Program-made: the position numbers and the translations under genes
Part shown: piece by piece, positions 31,301 through 43,097 of the stretch
Layout: every line of letters begins with the position of its first letter
Numbering within the stretch: position 1 is the first letter of the stretch
Source of the DNA: Planctomyces sp. SH-PL62
GTDB lineage: Bacteria; Planctomycetota; Planctomycetia; Planctomycetales; Planctomycetaceae
Length of the DNA: 43,121 nucleotides
NCBI GenBank assembly: GCA_945905295.1
Contig: CAMDPX010000037.1
Coordinates: forward strand, 1-43,121
Reading direction: 5' to 3'
The notes under the pieces: model-generated
Told to the model about the DNA's origin: nothing
The model's database searches: none
What the model saw: the letters and a program-made list of their open reading frames with translations, nothing else

Positions 31301-32017
31301 CTGATTGTTGACGAGGTCCGGCTTAGCCTTCAGCAACTCGTCCAACTGCGCCTGCGTTAGCAACCGATGAATGTTGAACTGCCCGAAGCCGCCAGAGTTC
31401 GGATGCCCCCAGTCATCGAGAATCAACTTCGTCAACCCCGCGTAATTCGGCCGAGCCAACCGCGAGATCAAATGCCTCCGCCGATCACCGTCCAGCTTCT
31501 CATTGATCAGCCAGTCGAGCGCCGCGTCCTCGAAGCCATCGGTGTTGGCATGCTGAAACGCTCGCGGCATCAGAGCGGCACGAGTGATCTGCTGCGGATC
31601 GAGCTTCGTCGGCAGGTTCGGTTCAACGCCAAGCTCTTCCTTCTGATGCCCGAAGTTCACCCCCAGTTTGTTGCGGAGGAACTCCAGCGTCTTCTGCGGA
31701 TTCTTATCGTAGGTCAGCAACGCCTGCCGCGCGAGGATCTCGTTGACGCGCTGCGTGTGCCCGATCTTTTGAATCCATTGCGTGACGAGCGGCTCGACCT
31801 TGTCAAACTGCTCGGCCTGCTGCGCGTGCAGGCAGTGGAAGTAATAGAAGTCTTCCGTCCCCGGCACGAGCTGCTTGAGCGGCACCGCTCGATCCGGCGC
31901 GAGGGCGAAGTCCTCAATGAAATTGATCTCACCGGCACGAGTTTGTGCGATCCCGACTGTTCCAACGCCAATCGCCAACGTGACGCCAACCGCTCGCAGC
32001 CAATGAGACCATCGCAT
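25382..32017 (-). CDS. Giant secreted protein with macroglobulin-like segments, function unknown
   Basis: A 2211-aa exported protein (signal MRWSHWLRAVGVTLAIGVGT-VGIAQTRA). The first 400 residues are mostly helical. At about 420-560 a segment reads like the MG (macroglobulin) beta-domains of alpha-2-macroglobulin relatives (TTYSADEPVALDLHVKNVGT, PGVYVVDFIGNGRSSRALIR). More beta-rich segments follow to about 1060, then helical regions. A low-complexity stretch (about 1390-1480, with GGFGGGGGMAGEQ and many Lys/Ala/Asp) divides the chain. The second half has VVVTNPTSARQKLTVLLQVP and ends with another beta-domain (VQLIENYGQVKVTHSTTNKP). I see no thioester CGEQ motif, so it should not trap proteases covalently. 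Two REP pairs are translated in frame (about residues 590-614 and 852-875). GAGG precedes the ATG by about 6 bases. The stop TAG falls in a GTAG sequence. Confidence 0.75.
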   Translation of the reverse strand: MRWSHWLRAVGVTLAIGVGTVGIAQTRAGEINFIEDFALAPDRAVPLKQLVPGTEDFYYFHCLHAQQAEQFDKVEPLVTQWIQKIGHTQRVNEILARQALLTYDKNPQKTLEFLRNKLGVNFGHQKEELGVEPNLPTKLDPQQITRAALMPRAFQHANTDGFEDAALDWLINEKLDGDRRRHLISRLARPNYAGLTKLILDDWGHPNSGGFGQFNIHRLLTQAQLDELLKAKPDLVNNQHWVVASLIKLQPGPDEDWQHDSKAMAAYLDRLIAFNAKLPPVQNALKAQTLYHRLWLDRSLGKLDKDRFLAYLQLPRPVGYLSKAMAESPALKQFPANVGIDLRPGSLLPPIANDEPLVRSYLQHFLLDAPNPKEFEPFINDIYLKHLFAETKILNGLGEPEQWAAMLPAELFQQLKQRVEIEFDPTNRTTYSADEPVALDLHVKNVGTLIVKVFEINTKNFYREQLREVDTDVNLDGLVANRETTHTYNDTSFRRVRRRFELPELKKPGVYVVDFIGNGRSSRALIRKGKLKFLAKTVPAGQVFTVLDEKNQKVDDAKILLGGHEYVADKNGEIAVPFTHQPGRQPVILVGWVSNPTARGGEDAKKGRDGIPTYEYACLDYFQHEGEAFALSAGIFVDRESLLSRKKATVVVRPQLTLNGTPVSSKLLEQVKLQIVSTDHDGVASSTEIPDFKLFEDRESTHEFSVPPRTQALSFQLIGQIKVLSTNQTIALAAQESFAFNEIDRTDKIEDLHLVRTSAGYFVELLGKTGEPKVSRPIQIVLKHRDFRDPVHFTFKSDKVGRVSLGQLEDIVAITATGPQGTQHAWPIRPDEHVYSQSLHGRVGEVLTLPFVGWDSVPTVLAKDAEGSGRSPNLRAALSLLELRGDSFLVDRFENLTIMNGLITISGLKEGDYDLWLKSLNRHVRIRIAPGETKHGYVLGNVRQLETKPLKALQVESVKADDKDLVIQLSNANKFARVHLFATRFAPAFPAGNHLARITQAEPYAIRTSPAESVYLAGRNIGDEYRYIIDRKYAKKFPGNTLERPSLLLNPWVLRSTETGEQIAAVGDDFGAKGPPPASAMARGESQAAGVARGGDFANLDFLAEASSVFVNLLPDKDGKIVLKRDLLGAHQHLHVVACDPLSTTWRSVAIEEPKSTFIDLRLANGLDPKKHFTQQKRISLVGAGQPFTLADIATSKFEAYDSLARVYLLFTTLTHDPKLAEFSFLLNWPKLKPEEQREKYSKFACHELNVFLAKKDPKFFNAVVKPYLANKKDKTFLDRWLLDDKVDPFLQPWSHGQLNVAERVFLAQHINGEGPKTSRHIDELFKLQPPNIDRFLLLFDTAAKGSSLETSDGLGLKSNLERQLKESEVMFERLADAPAPVAGAARPANRVLGGFGGGGGMAGEQAEAKKAAKQQLGLREKAKEEAGTDRLRRGLERDGKPQDAFRKRGGAAADKKDSTKNGRPDLAVADMDGAKLDDKAEFFDHDRLIDQVRQLYRKMDPTKEWAENNYYHLAIAEQHAGLITVNSFWRDYAQHDPTKPFLSTNIADASRNFTEMMLALAVLDLPFEPAKHESKFDGPQMTLAAGSPMIVFHEEVKAAQPAADKVPILVSQNFFRHGDRHRMENGEQIDKYVADEFVIHTVYGCQVVVTNPTSARQKLTVLLQVPQGAIPVANGQPTKSVHVDLQPYHTQTLDYFFYFPAAGQFPHFPIHVAKNGELIAFASPSTFNVVDKPTKIDTESWDYVSQYASADDCLKFLNNHNVHGLNLERMAWRMHDPKFFDAAISLLSSRHAFQMTLWSYGLLHNRVPPINEFLRHQDGFVNECGGRLASTLLTINPVERRTYEHLDYKPLVNARAHRLGQQRQIVNAKFNEQYHRSLREFSYQRSLTDDDLMVVTYDLLLQDRIEESLTTFARVNPERLPTRLQYDYFQAYLDFFTDNPKLARAIAAKYTDYPVDRWRNAFASIKAQLDEIDGAGPKKIDTDDRNQDQTQLAATNPNFDFTVEAKQLTINHQNLDEVKVSYYLMDVELLFSRNPFVQQFRGQFSMIQPNRVDTVGLRERQVAANGGLGGGPEGTEGTKKTEATQGSKKVELPKDLHNKNVLVEITGGGQTKTQAYYSNSLTVQLIENYGQVKVTHSTTNKPIAKAYVKVYAQRPDGSSRFYKDGYTDLRGRFDYSSLNTNDLDAVAKFSVLVMSDEHGAIVKEANPPKQ
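25745..25805 (-). repeat. Short GGGACTGAA-type direct repeats inside the giant gene
   Basis: The minus strand reads GGAAGGGACTGAAGGGACGA and then AAAAGACCGAAGCGACTCAA, i.e. degenerate 8-9-base units, encoding a Thr/Glu/Lys/Gly linker (EGTEGTKKTEATQGSKK) between two beta-rich segments. It looks like replication-slippage growth of a linker. Confidence 0.6.
29395..29464. repeat. GTAG-headed REP pair inside the giant gene, copy A
   Basis: GTAGGTTGGGACTCCGTCCC at 29395 and its exact complement ending at 29464. Read in the gene's frame it gives FVGWDSVPTVLAKDAEGSGR-SPNL at about residues 850-876, unlike the sequence on either side. Same family as 24649-24728. Confidence 0.93.
30176..30250. repeat. 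GTAG-headed REP pair inside the giant gene, copy B
   Basis: GTAGGTTGGGATTCCATCCC at 30176; the other arm ends GGGTTGGAAACCCAACCTAC at 30250. The stems are GGGAT-TCC-ATCCC and GGGTT-TCC-AACCC: the bases differ from copy A but pair within each hairpin. 75 bases, in frame, encoding VGWVSNPTARGGEDAKKGRD-GIPTYE at about residues 590-615. Confidence 0.92.
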
Positions 32018-32309
32018 GGGAACCTCGCTGAAAAGTGAGAAACGAGTTCAAAGCCGTTCCGCGACCGTCAGGGAGCGGCCCATCTTGTCGAAGACGGGCC
32101 GCTCCCTGACGGTCGCGGTACGGCTGCCGAGATCGGATCAAAGAGTAGAGACCAACTGCGCAGAATGTTTGTCGTGTCACGACAGGGACGTGCCAAGAGG
32201 CGGTCGTCTTAGAAAAAGTTCCTGCGGATTCTACAAATGCCGAGACAACAACGCAGAGAAGCGGTTGTTGGAACAGATCTCCGATGATTGGCGTCGGGGG
32301 ACGCGGCCA
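32018..32309. other. Intergenic region between the giant gene and the Uma2 gene
   Basis: 292 bases upstream of the giant gene and downstream of the Uma2-like gene, both on the minus strand. Apart from the inverted repeat at 32052-32125 I see no gene; the rest (32126-32309) shows no clear hairpin or coding signal. It should contain the promoter of the giant gene. Confidence 0.55.
32052..32125. repeat. Inverted repeat upstream of the giant gene
   Basis: 30-bp arms (32052-32081 and 32096-32125) with a single mismatch, containing CCGCGACCGTCAGGGAGCGG, and a 14-base spacer. No GTAG head. A stable hairpin 35 bases upstream of the giant gene's ATG. Confidence 0.9.
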
Positions 32310-33125
32310 TCAACGATCAGTCGCCACACCCTGAGCGGCAAGCAACTGCTTGAGTCGGCCCAATTCCGCTTCGGCGCGAGCGGCTCGTTCAGACTCCGCT
32401 TCGGCACGTTCCGCCTCGGCGTTGGCACGATCCATCTCGGCGTTGGCACGCTCCGCCTCGGCGTTGGCACGGCGAGCCTCAATGTCGGCGCGCGCGGCGG
32501 AGACCTCTGCGTCGTACATACAAACTTCACCGTCATTGTTGAACCATCGCAGCCACGTCGACGTCAGCGAGTCGTATTCGCCATCCCAAGATCCCAGCCA
32601 CAGTTGCAGCTCTTCGCTCCACAACCGTCCGTTCGCGGCGGGTTCGATTTGCTGATAGCGCCGGCGAGCGTCCAGACGCCAGCCGCGCAGTTCGTGCGTG
32701 TCCGGGTCGTAGCAGAAATACTCCGGAGTGCGCAGCGTTTGTTCGTAGAGGTCTTTCTTGTCGGTGAGGTCGTAGTCGGCGGTGCTGTCGGACAACAATT
32801 CAATGGCGACATCCGGCCCACGATTGCCTTCCAACCAAGTGGCCCACACGCGACGCGGCTGATGCAAATCGACCCCTTGCACGACAAACACATCAGGGCC
32901 GAGAAAATCGCGGTTGCGAGCCTGTTCGAGACTGTAATAGACGCATATGTTGCCGCCGACAAAGTAATCTCGGCGATGCCGCCAGTGCTGTTGCAGCGAC
33001 GAGCATAGCAGATTGATGTTCTTGCGATGCCAGGGAGTCTCCAACGGGACACCATCCGTTTCCGGGAGAGTGACACTCTCGACCTCTTGCAACAGCGGAG
33101 CGTGCATTAGAGTCGTCGTGGACAT
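32310..33125 (-). CDS. Uma2-family (DUF820) nuclease-like protein with repeat-built coiled-coil tail
   Basis: A 271-aa protein. Residues up to about 190 match the Uma2/DUF820 family (PD-(D/E)XK nuclease fold, common in cyanobacteria and planctomycetes). Segments are FVGGNICVYYSLEQARNRDF, LGPDVFVVQGVD, RGPDVAIELLSDSTADYDLTDKK, YFCYDPDTHELRGWRL. The Asp of GPDV and the Glu of AIELLS with the following Lys fit the nuclease site. The last 70 residues are a charged helix of 7-residue units (RANAEAE, RANAEMD) ending in ELGRLKQLLAAQ, encoded by 21-bp direct repeats. The biological role of the family is unknown. The ATG at 33125 is chosen over two upstream in-frame ATGs; the ribosome-binding site is weak, so the start is uncertain. 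Confidence 0.82.
   Translation of the reverse strand: MSTTTLMHAPLLQEVESVTLPETDGVPLETPWHRKNINLLCSSLQQHWRHRRDYFVGGNICVYYSLEQARNRDFLGPDVFVVQGVDLHQPRRVWATWLEGNRGPDVAIELLSDSTADYDLTDKKDLYEQTLRTPEYFCYDPDTHELRGWRLDARRRYQQIEPAANGRLWSEELQLWLGSWDGEYDSLTSTWLRWFNNDGEVCMYDAEVSAARADIEARRANAEAERANAEMDRANAEAERAEAESERAARAEAELGRLKQLLAAQGVATDR
32399..32482. repeat. 21-bp direct repeats in the Uma2 gene
   Basis: Four head-to-tail 21-base units (start 32399, 32420, 32441, 32462) of the type GCGTTGGCACGNTCC-NCTCG. The unit length equals one coiled-coil heptad, so unit number can change without breaking the frame. Confidence 0.85.
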
Positions 33126-33324
33126 GTCGATGCGCTTTCTGAAGGATGGGACGGCCCGCCTCATCTTCGGCGAGACTAATCCCGAAGCATTCACGGCGGC
33201 ATGCTAGCAACGGATCATCGCGCCGTCTCCGACAAATCGCCCGGTTGATTGACGCTCCGCCGTCTCGCTCGCAATTATCCGGTCGCTCACCAGATCTCGT
33301 TTCACGATCACTTTCGAGGCCCTC

Positions 33325-34806
33325 ATGTCCGATTCGCCGTCCCCCACTGAAACCCCGGAACCGCATCGTTTGGAGGCCGCTCGGCTGGAGAAACTACACA
33401 AGCTCGAAGCGTTAGGCATCGACCCGTGGGGCCAGCGGTTTGACGGGCATATCGGGATCGGAACGGCTCGCGACAAGTGCCCCACCGAGTTCGGCACAGA
33501 TGGTGAGACGGTGCGCGTCGCCGGCCGGATCATGTTGCAGAACGATCGGGGCAAGCTGAAGTTCTTCCATATTCAAGACGCGACCGGCCGAATCCAGTTG
33601 ATGATCTCGAAGAAGGACGTACCGGAAACGACTTGGCTGGCCATTGAGCAACTCGACCTTGGCGACCTCGTTGGCATCGACGGCCGGCTGCGAGTCACCA
33701 AGACCGGTGAGAAGACGATCTTCGTCGAGCAACTCACACCGCTGTGCAAATCGCTGGCGACGCCTCCAGAGAAATTTCACGGGGCGCATGACATCGAGAT
33801 GCTCCTGCGGCACCGCTATATCGACATGATCTACAACGAGGGAGTGCTCGACCGGCTGCTGAAGCGAACGAAGATCATCAGCTCGATCCGAGCGACGCTG
33901 GCCGGGCACGGCTACGTCGAGGCAGAGACTCCCGTGTTGCACGCGATCGCCGGCGGTGCGGCGGCGCGGCCTTTCGTCACGCACCACAACGCGCTGGACA
34001 TCAATTTGTATCTGCGAATCGCGCTGGAACTGCATCTCAAGCGGCTGATGGTCGGCGGCATCGAGCGGGTCTATGAGATCGGCCGCGTCTTCCGCAACGA
34101 GGGGATCGACGCCACGCACAATCCTGAATTCACGATGATCGAGCTGTATCAAGCCTATGCCAACTACGAAGTGATGATGGACCTGTGCGAGCAGATCACC
34201 CTCGATGCCTCGAAGGCCGCCGGTAACGAGTCGCTCGTCGTGCCTTGGGGAGACAAGACAGTCGATCTGACTCCTCCCTGGAAGCGCTGCAAGTACGCCG
34301 ACCTCTTCCGCGAACACGCCGGCTGCGACATGCACGACGCCGACGCCGTGCTGGCGAAAGCCAAGTCGCTGCACATCGAAACCAAAGGCAAGCACCCGGA
34401 TGTGCTCGTCAACGAGGTCTTTGAGGCGACCGTCGAAGATGCGCTCGAGGGCCCGGTCTTCGTCATCGACTACCCGGCTTCGATGTGTCCGCTGACCAAA
34501 CGGAAAACATCCGATCCGAGCATCGCCGAGCGATTCGAACTCTTCATCCACGGCCGTGAGATCGCGAACGCCTACACCGAACTCAACGACCCGCGCCTGC
34601 AAGAAGAAACGTTCCGCACGCAGCTTGCCGGTCAGGCGGAAGAAGACTCGATGGCCAAGATGGATCACGAGTTCGTCTACGCTCTGAAAGTCGGGATGCC
34701 TCCCGCCGGAGGCATGGGAATCGGCATCGACCGCCTGGTGATGCTGCTGACGAACACCAATACAATCCGCGACGTCATCGCCTTCCCGCTCTTAAAACCG
34801 GAATAA
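33325..34806 (+). CDS. lysS: Lysyl-tRNA synthetase, class II
   Basis: Charges tRNA-Lys with lysine in the cytoplasm. The 493-aa product has the N-terminal OB-fold anticodon-binding domain ([20 protein letters not shown], about residues 60-150) and the class II catalytic core. Motif 1 region is [12 protein letters not shown]...VEAETPVL, motif 2 is [20 protein letters not shown] and motif 3 is [15 protein letters not shown]. Length matches bacterial LysRS (about 500 aa). GAGG stands 6 bases before the ATG. Single gene, followed by an inverted repeat. The middle GRE(I)[10 protein letters not shown] sequence is also typical of the family. Confidence 0.97.
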   Translation: MSDSPSPTETPEPHRLEAARLEKLHKLEALGIDPWGQRFDGHIGIGTARDKCPTEFGTDGETVRVAGRIMLQNDRGKLKFFHIQDATGRIQLMISKKDVPETTWLAIEQLDLGDLVGIDGRLRVTKTGEKTIFVEQLTPLCKSLATPPEKFHGAHDIEMLLRHRYIDMIYNEGVLDRLLKRTKIISSIRATLAGHGYVEAETPVLHAIAGGAAARPFVTHHNALDINLYLRIALELHLKRLMVGGIERVYEIGRVFRNEGIDATHNPEFTMIELYQAYANYEVMMDLCEQITLDASKAAGNESLVVPWGDKTVDLTPPWKRCKYADLFREHAGCDMHDADAVLAKAKSLHIETKGKHPDVLVNEVFEATVEDALEGPVFVIDYPASMCPLTKRKTSDPSIAERFELFIHGREIANAYTELNDPRLQEETFRTQLAGQAEEDSMAKMDHEFVYALKVGMPPAGGMGIGIDRLVMLLTNTNTIRDVIAFPLLKPE

Positions 34807-34826
34807 CCACCGTTCGACCTGCCCGC

Positions 34827-34899
34827 CATTCGTCGTCTCCTTCCATTCGTCGGGCTCTTTTCAATCAAGTGCCCGACGAATGAAAGGAGACGACGAATG
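34827..34899. repeat. Inverted repeat after lysS
   Basis: 29-bp arms (34827-34855 and 34871-34899) with one mismatch, containing CATTCGTCGTCTCCTT and CATTCGTCGGGC. It begins 20 bases after the lysS stop and can serve as its terminator. Confidence 0.9.
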
Positions 34900-34937
34900 T
34901 GAGGCTCGAAAGAACTTTGCTTTTGAAGGAGACAATC

Positions 34938-35639
34938 ATGTTTGCCATTCGGAATCGTGTGCTGATTGCTGTGTTGTCGATCGTCGTCTTGAGCGGCTTC
35001 GTCGCCTCACGCGCGGAAGATAAGAAAGCCGATCCGAAGCCGAAGCGAGAGATCAAACTCTTCAACGGCAAGGATCTCGATGGCTGGAAGAACTCGATGT
35101 TCGGCGGCGACGGTGAGATCACGGTTGAGGACGGTCACCTGATTCTCGACCGAGGCACCGAGCTGACCGGCGTCACGTGGAAGGACGGGAAGACTCTGCC
35201 GAAGTTTAACTACGAGATTTCGCTGGAGGCTCAGCGCGTCGACGGCAGCGACTTCTTCTGTGGGCTGACGTTTCCGATCAAGGAAGACCCGTGCAGCTTG
35301 ATCCTCGGCGGTTGGGGCGGGACGGTCTGTGGGATCTCCAGTCTCGACTTCAAAGACGCTTCGGAAAACGAGACGACGCTGTTTCGCGAATTCAAGAACG
35401 GCCAGTGGTACAAGATCCGCCTGCGAGTCTTGGAGAAGCGGCTGACCGCCTGGATCGACGGCAAGGAAATCATCGACGTCGATCTGACCGGCAAGAAAAT
35501 CGGCATCCGCAGTGAGGTCGACCCCAGCAAGCCGCTGGGATTCTGCTCGTATTCCACGAAGGCCGCGCTGCGAAACATCGTGTTGAAAGAGATCGAGCCT
35601 CCGAAAGAAAAACCGGCCGCTGCCGATTCTTCCAAGTAA
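34938..35639 (+). CDS. Secreted DUF1080 (3-keto-disaccharide hydrolase-like) protein
   Basis: A 233-aa exported protein of the DUF1080 family, a concanavalin-like beta-sandwich. Some members cleave 3-keto-glycosides; others are only known as sugar-binding domains. The signal is MFAIRNRVLIAVLSIVVLSG-FVASRA. Family hallmarks: IKLFNGKDLDGWKN, ITVEDGHLILDRGTELTG, FNYEISLEAQRVDGSDFFCGLTFP, GQWYKIRLRVLEKRLTAWIDGK and a closing ALRNIVLKEI. AAGGAG lies 5-6 bases before the ATG at 34938, which is therefore preferred over the in-frame ATG-like start at 34899. It precedes the giant cytochrome/WD40 gene by 220 bases on the same strand. Confidence 0.88.
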   Translation: MFAIRNRVLIAVLSIVVLSGFVASRAEDKKADPKPKREIKLFNGKDLDGWKNSMFGGDGEITVEDGHLILDRGTELTGVTWKDGKTLPKFNYEISLEAQRVDGSDFFCGLTFPIKEDPCSLILGGWGGTVCGISSLDFKDASENETTLFREFKNGQWYKIRLRVLEKRLTAWIDGKEIIDVDLTGKKIGIRSEVDPSKPLGFCSYSTKAALRNIVLKEIEPPKEKPAAADSSK

Positions 35640-35859
35640 GGGGCTTCCGGATGGTCCATTGCTGAAAAATCCTGGACTCGACAGTCGCTTTCTCCTGACG
35701 GGTTCGGATACGCTGGTTCTCAATGTTCCTGAGGCGGCTCGGCGGATCTGAGTTGGCTTTCCGGAACCCCGCCAAATAGTCCCACCAAATCAATTCCGGT
35801 TGAACGTTTCGCGTCGGATGCGGAGTTCAATGACGGCCCTTTAAGAATGAGGTGTTGCG

Positions 35860-40980
<5,121 letters not shown>

Positions 40981-40996
40981 GAAGAGGATGACCGCC

Positions 40997-41251
40997 ATGA
41001 AAACCCTCCAGAAACCAAAAGGCATTAGTCGCCGGCCTAGCCCTGCGAAAAACGTGAAGAGTGCTCCGCTGCCAAGTCCCAAAGAGACGGTCCTGGAATT
41101 GGTTCGTCAGCAACCCGATGACGCGACTTGGAGCGACCTGATGTATCGACTTTATGTTCGCGAGCGGATTGAACGTGGCCTTCAGCAAATCGCCAGCGGT
41201 GAGACCGAAGATGGTGAATCCGTGTTCGAGGAGTTGCTAAAGGACGGATAA
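40997..41251 (+). CDS. Antitoxin-like protein of a RelBE/ParDE-type pair
   Basis: An 84-aa protein lying 3 bases ahead of a RelE/ParE-type toxin gene. The N-terminal 30 residues are basic and Pro-rich; the rest is helical (KETVLELVRQQPDDATWSDLMYRLYVRERIERGLQQIASG) and ends in the acidic GETEDGESVFEELLKDG typical of antitoxin tails that wrap the toxin. The DATWSDLMYRLYVRERIERGL segment resembles the antitoxins often annotated beside plasmid-stabilisation toxins. The ATG at 40997 has GAGG 9 bases upstream; the ATG at 40988 overlaps that site, so it is less likely. It starts only 16 bases after the giant cytochrome gene and is probably co-transcribed with it. Confidence 0.8.
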   Translation: MKTLQKPKGISRRPSPAKNVKSAPLPSPKETVLELVRQQPDDATWSDLMYRLYVRERIERGLQQIASGETEDGESVFEELLKDG

Positions 41252-41254
41252 CGA

Positions 41255-41554
41255 ATGCCGCGGTATCGGATCAGCAAGGATGCCAAAGAAGATTTGAAGG
41301 AACTCAGACGTTACATTGCCCGTGATTCAAAACAGAATGCCACGAGATTCCTTCAAAGAATCCGAAACGCCCTGCGAGGACTCGAACGCTTCCCAGAAGC
41401 CGGTGCCTTAGTCCCCGAATACAGCCGGTTCGATCTTCGTGAGGTTTTTGTGGGGAATTACCGAATTGTTTACCAGCTCATTGATCGAGTACCAAATGTC
41501 ATGTTGATTCAGCATGGTGCGCGACGACTTCCGGATTCGTTGGGTCGAATTTGA
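41255..41554 (+). CDS. RelE/ParE-family toxin
   Basis: A 99-aa basic protein of the RelE/ParE superfamily (ParE branch). It has the expected helical hairpin followed by a beta-sheet: YRISKDAKEDLKELRRYIAR, RFLQRIRNALRGLERFPEAG, LREVFVGNYRIVYQLIDR and VMLIQHGARRLPD. ParE-type toxins poison DNA gyrase and RelE types cleave mRNA at the ribosome; sequence alone does not decide which. The gene begins 3 bases after its antitoxin. The pair lies between two genes (DUF1549/DUF1553 and DUF1501) that usually are adjacent. The open frame looks intact. Confidence 0.9.
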   Translation: MPRYRISKDAKEDLKELRRYIARDSKQNATRFLQRIRNALRGLERFPEAGALVPEYSRFDLREVFVGNYRIVYQLIDRVPNVMLIQHGARRLPDSLGRI

Positions 41555-41603
41555 TTGCCGTCCCGCACCATCAGATGCAAACCTCTAGCCAGGAGCTTTT
41601 CAA

Positions 41604-43073
41604 ATGCTTTCTCTTCTTGGGCAACGTGCAAAAGATTTGTGTGATCGCCGACAGAGTATGTCGCGCCGCGATGTGCTGCGAGTTGGCGGCAGCGGCATGT
41701 TCGGGCTGACGCTCGGTTCGATGCTGAAGATGCAGGCTCAAGCCGAAGAGACCAAGATCACTGGTGGGCCGGGTTGGGGGAAAGCCAAGAGCGTCGTGCT
41801 CATTTACCTTCAAGGTGGGCCTTCGCATTTGGACCTGTGGGATCCAAAACCGGATGCTCCGGACAACGTGAAGAGCATCTTCCAGCCGATCAACACCAAG
41901 CTGCCCGGCGTGAGCTTCACCGAGATTCTGCCGAAGCTCGCACAGATCAACGACAAGTTCACGATGATCCGCTCGCTGGGCTACACGCCCAACGGCTTGT
42001 TCAACCACACGGCCGCCATCTATCAGATGATGACCGGCTACACGACCGACAAGGTCAGCGCGTCGGGCCAATTGGAGCCTCCGAGCCCCAAGGACTTCCC
42101 GAACTTCGGCTCGAACATCATCCGGCTCAAGCCGCCGACCGAACCGATGCTGCCGTTCGTGATGCTGCCTCGGCCGCTGCAAGAGAGCAACGTGGTCGGC
42201 AAAGGAGGGACCGCCGGGTTCCTCGGCAAAGCTTTCGACCCGTACACGCTCTACCCAGAGGGTGACGATCTCGACATGAACAAGATGGAGAAGATCAAGG
42301 TTGATGATCTCCAGCTTCGCCCGGAAGTCTTCTCTGTCCGGCTCGAACGCCGCGCTCGTTTGCGCGACACGATCAACGCCAGCATGAAGTCGATCGACGC
42401 GGCGGTGAAGGACTACAACCTCGACGCTTACTACGACCAAGCATTGCGTTTGATCGTCTCCGGCCGTGCCCGCGAAGCGTTCAACCTCTCGGCCGAAGCT
42501 CCGGAGATGCGCTCCCGCTATGGTCGCACGACGTTCGGTCAGAGCTTGCTGCTCGCTCGCCGCTTGGTGGAAGCCGGCACGCGCGTTGTCGAAGTCGTTT
42601 GGCCGAAGGTCGCCAACAGCGACAATCACTCGTGGGATCATCACGCCGGTTTGCCGGATCGCATGAAGAAGCAGTCGGGCCCGATGCTCGACACCGGCTT
42701 GTCGGCGTTCCTCAGCGATCTGGATGAACGAGGGATGTTGGAAGACACCCTCGTCCTGTGCGTCGGCGAGTTCGGCCGCAGCCCGAATCGTGGAGTCAGC
42801 ACCTCCGGCAACAGCAACACGGCCGATGGCCGCGATCACTGGCCGTACTGCTACACCTGCGTCATGGCCGGTGCCGGCGTGAAGCGCGGAGTCGTCTACG
42901 GCAAGAGCGACAAGACCGCCTCCAGCCAACTCGAAAACCCGGTTCATCCGATTGAGTTGCTGGCGTCGATCTACCACTCGTTCGGCATTCACCCGGAGAC
43001 GATCGTCTACAACCACCTCAACCAACCGCGCGAGTTGGTGAAGGCTCAGGCCGTGACAAGCTTGTTCGCGTAA
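41604..43073 (+). CDS. DUF1501 protein, Tat-exported (second copy)
   Basis: A 489-aa DUF1501 family protein, partner of the giant DUF1549/DUF1553 protein upstream. A twin-arginine signal lies after a short N-terminal extension ([20 protein letters not shown], residues about 19-38). Landmarks: [87 protein letters not shown] and [21 protein letters not shown]. It is longer than the copy at 8355-9653 and only distantly similar, so the two are not a recent duplication. AGGAG stands about 10 bases before the ATG. It is separated from the cytochrome gene by the toxin-antitoxin pair. Confidence 0.92.
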   Translation: MLSLLGQRAKDLCDRRQSMSRRDVLRVGGSGMFGLTLGSMLKMQAQAEETKITGGPGWGKAKSVVLIYLQGGPSHLDLWDPKPDAPDNVKSIFQPINTKLPGVSFTEILPKLAQINDKFTMIRSLGYTPNGLFNHTAAIYQMMTGYTTDKVSASGQLEPPSPKDFPNFGSNIIRLKPPTEPMLPFVMLPRPLQESNVVGKGGTAGFLGKAFDPYTLYPEGDDLDMNKMEKIKVDDLQLRPEVFSVRLERRARLRDTINASMKSIDAAVKDYNLDAYYDQALRLIVSGRAREAFNLSAEAPEMRSRYGRTTFGQSLLLARRLVEAGTRVVEVVWPKVANSDNHSWDHHAGLPDRMKKQSGPMLDTGLSAFLSDLDERGMLEDTLVLCVGEFGRSPNRGVSTSGNSNTADGRDHWPYCYTCVMAGAGVKRGVVYGKSDKTASSQLENPVHPIELLASIYHSFGIHPETIVYNHLNQPRELVKAQAVTSLFA

Positions 43074-43097
43074 CAACGTGATTCGAAACCAGTGCGT

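Noticed and set aside
29498-31360. 620-aa plus-strand open frame inside the giant gene
   Set aside because: Arg/Leu/Glu-rich shadow of the minus-strand gene; the same applies to the long frames at 25607-26755 and 26777-28762.
25382-32017. Thioester-containing alpha-2-macroglobulin
   Set aside because: No CGEQ/CLEQ motif and no neighbouring penicillin-binding protein gene; only MG-like beta segments can be supported.
32016-33008. 330-aa plus-strand frame opposite the Uma2-like gene
   Set aside because: Begins in the giant gene and runs through an inverted repeat and the reverse of the 21-bp repeats, giving periodic FRLGVGT-type artefacts.
33412-34668. 418-aa frame antisense to lysS
   Set aside because: lysS is certain; the reverse frame has no recognisable features.
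41571-43076. 501-aa open frame antisense to the second DUF1501 gene
   Set aside because: Covers the same bases as a firmly identified gene; composition (many Arg, Val, Asp, His) is that of a reverse-strand shadow in GC-rich DNA, with no family features.
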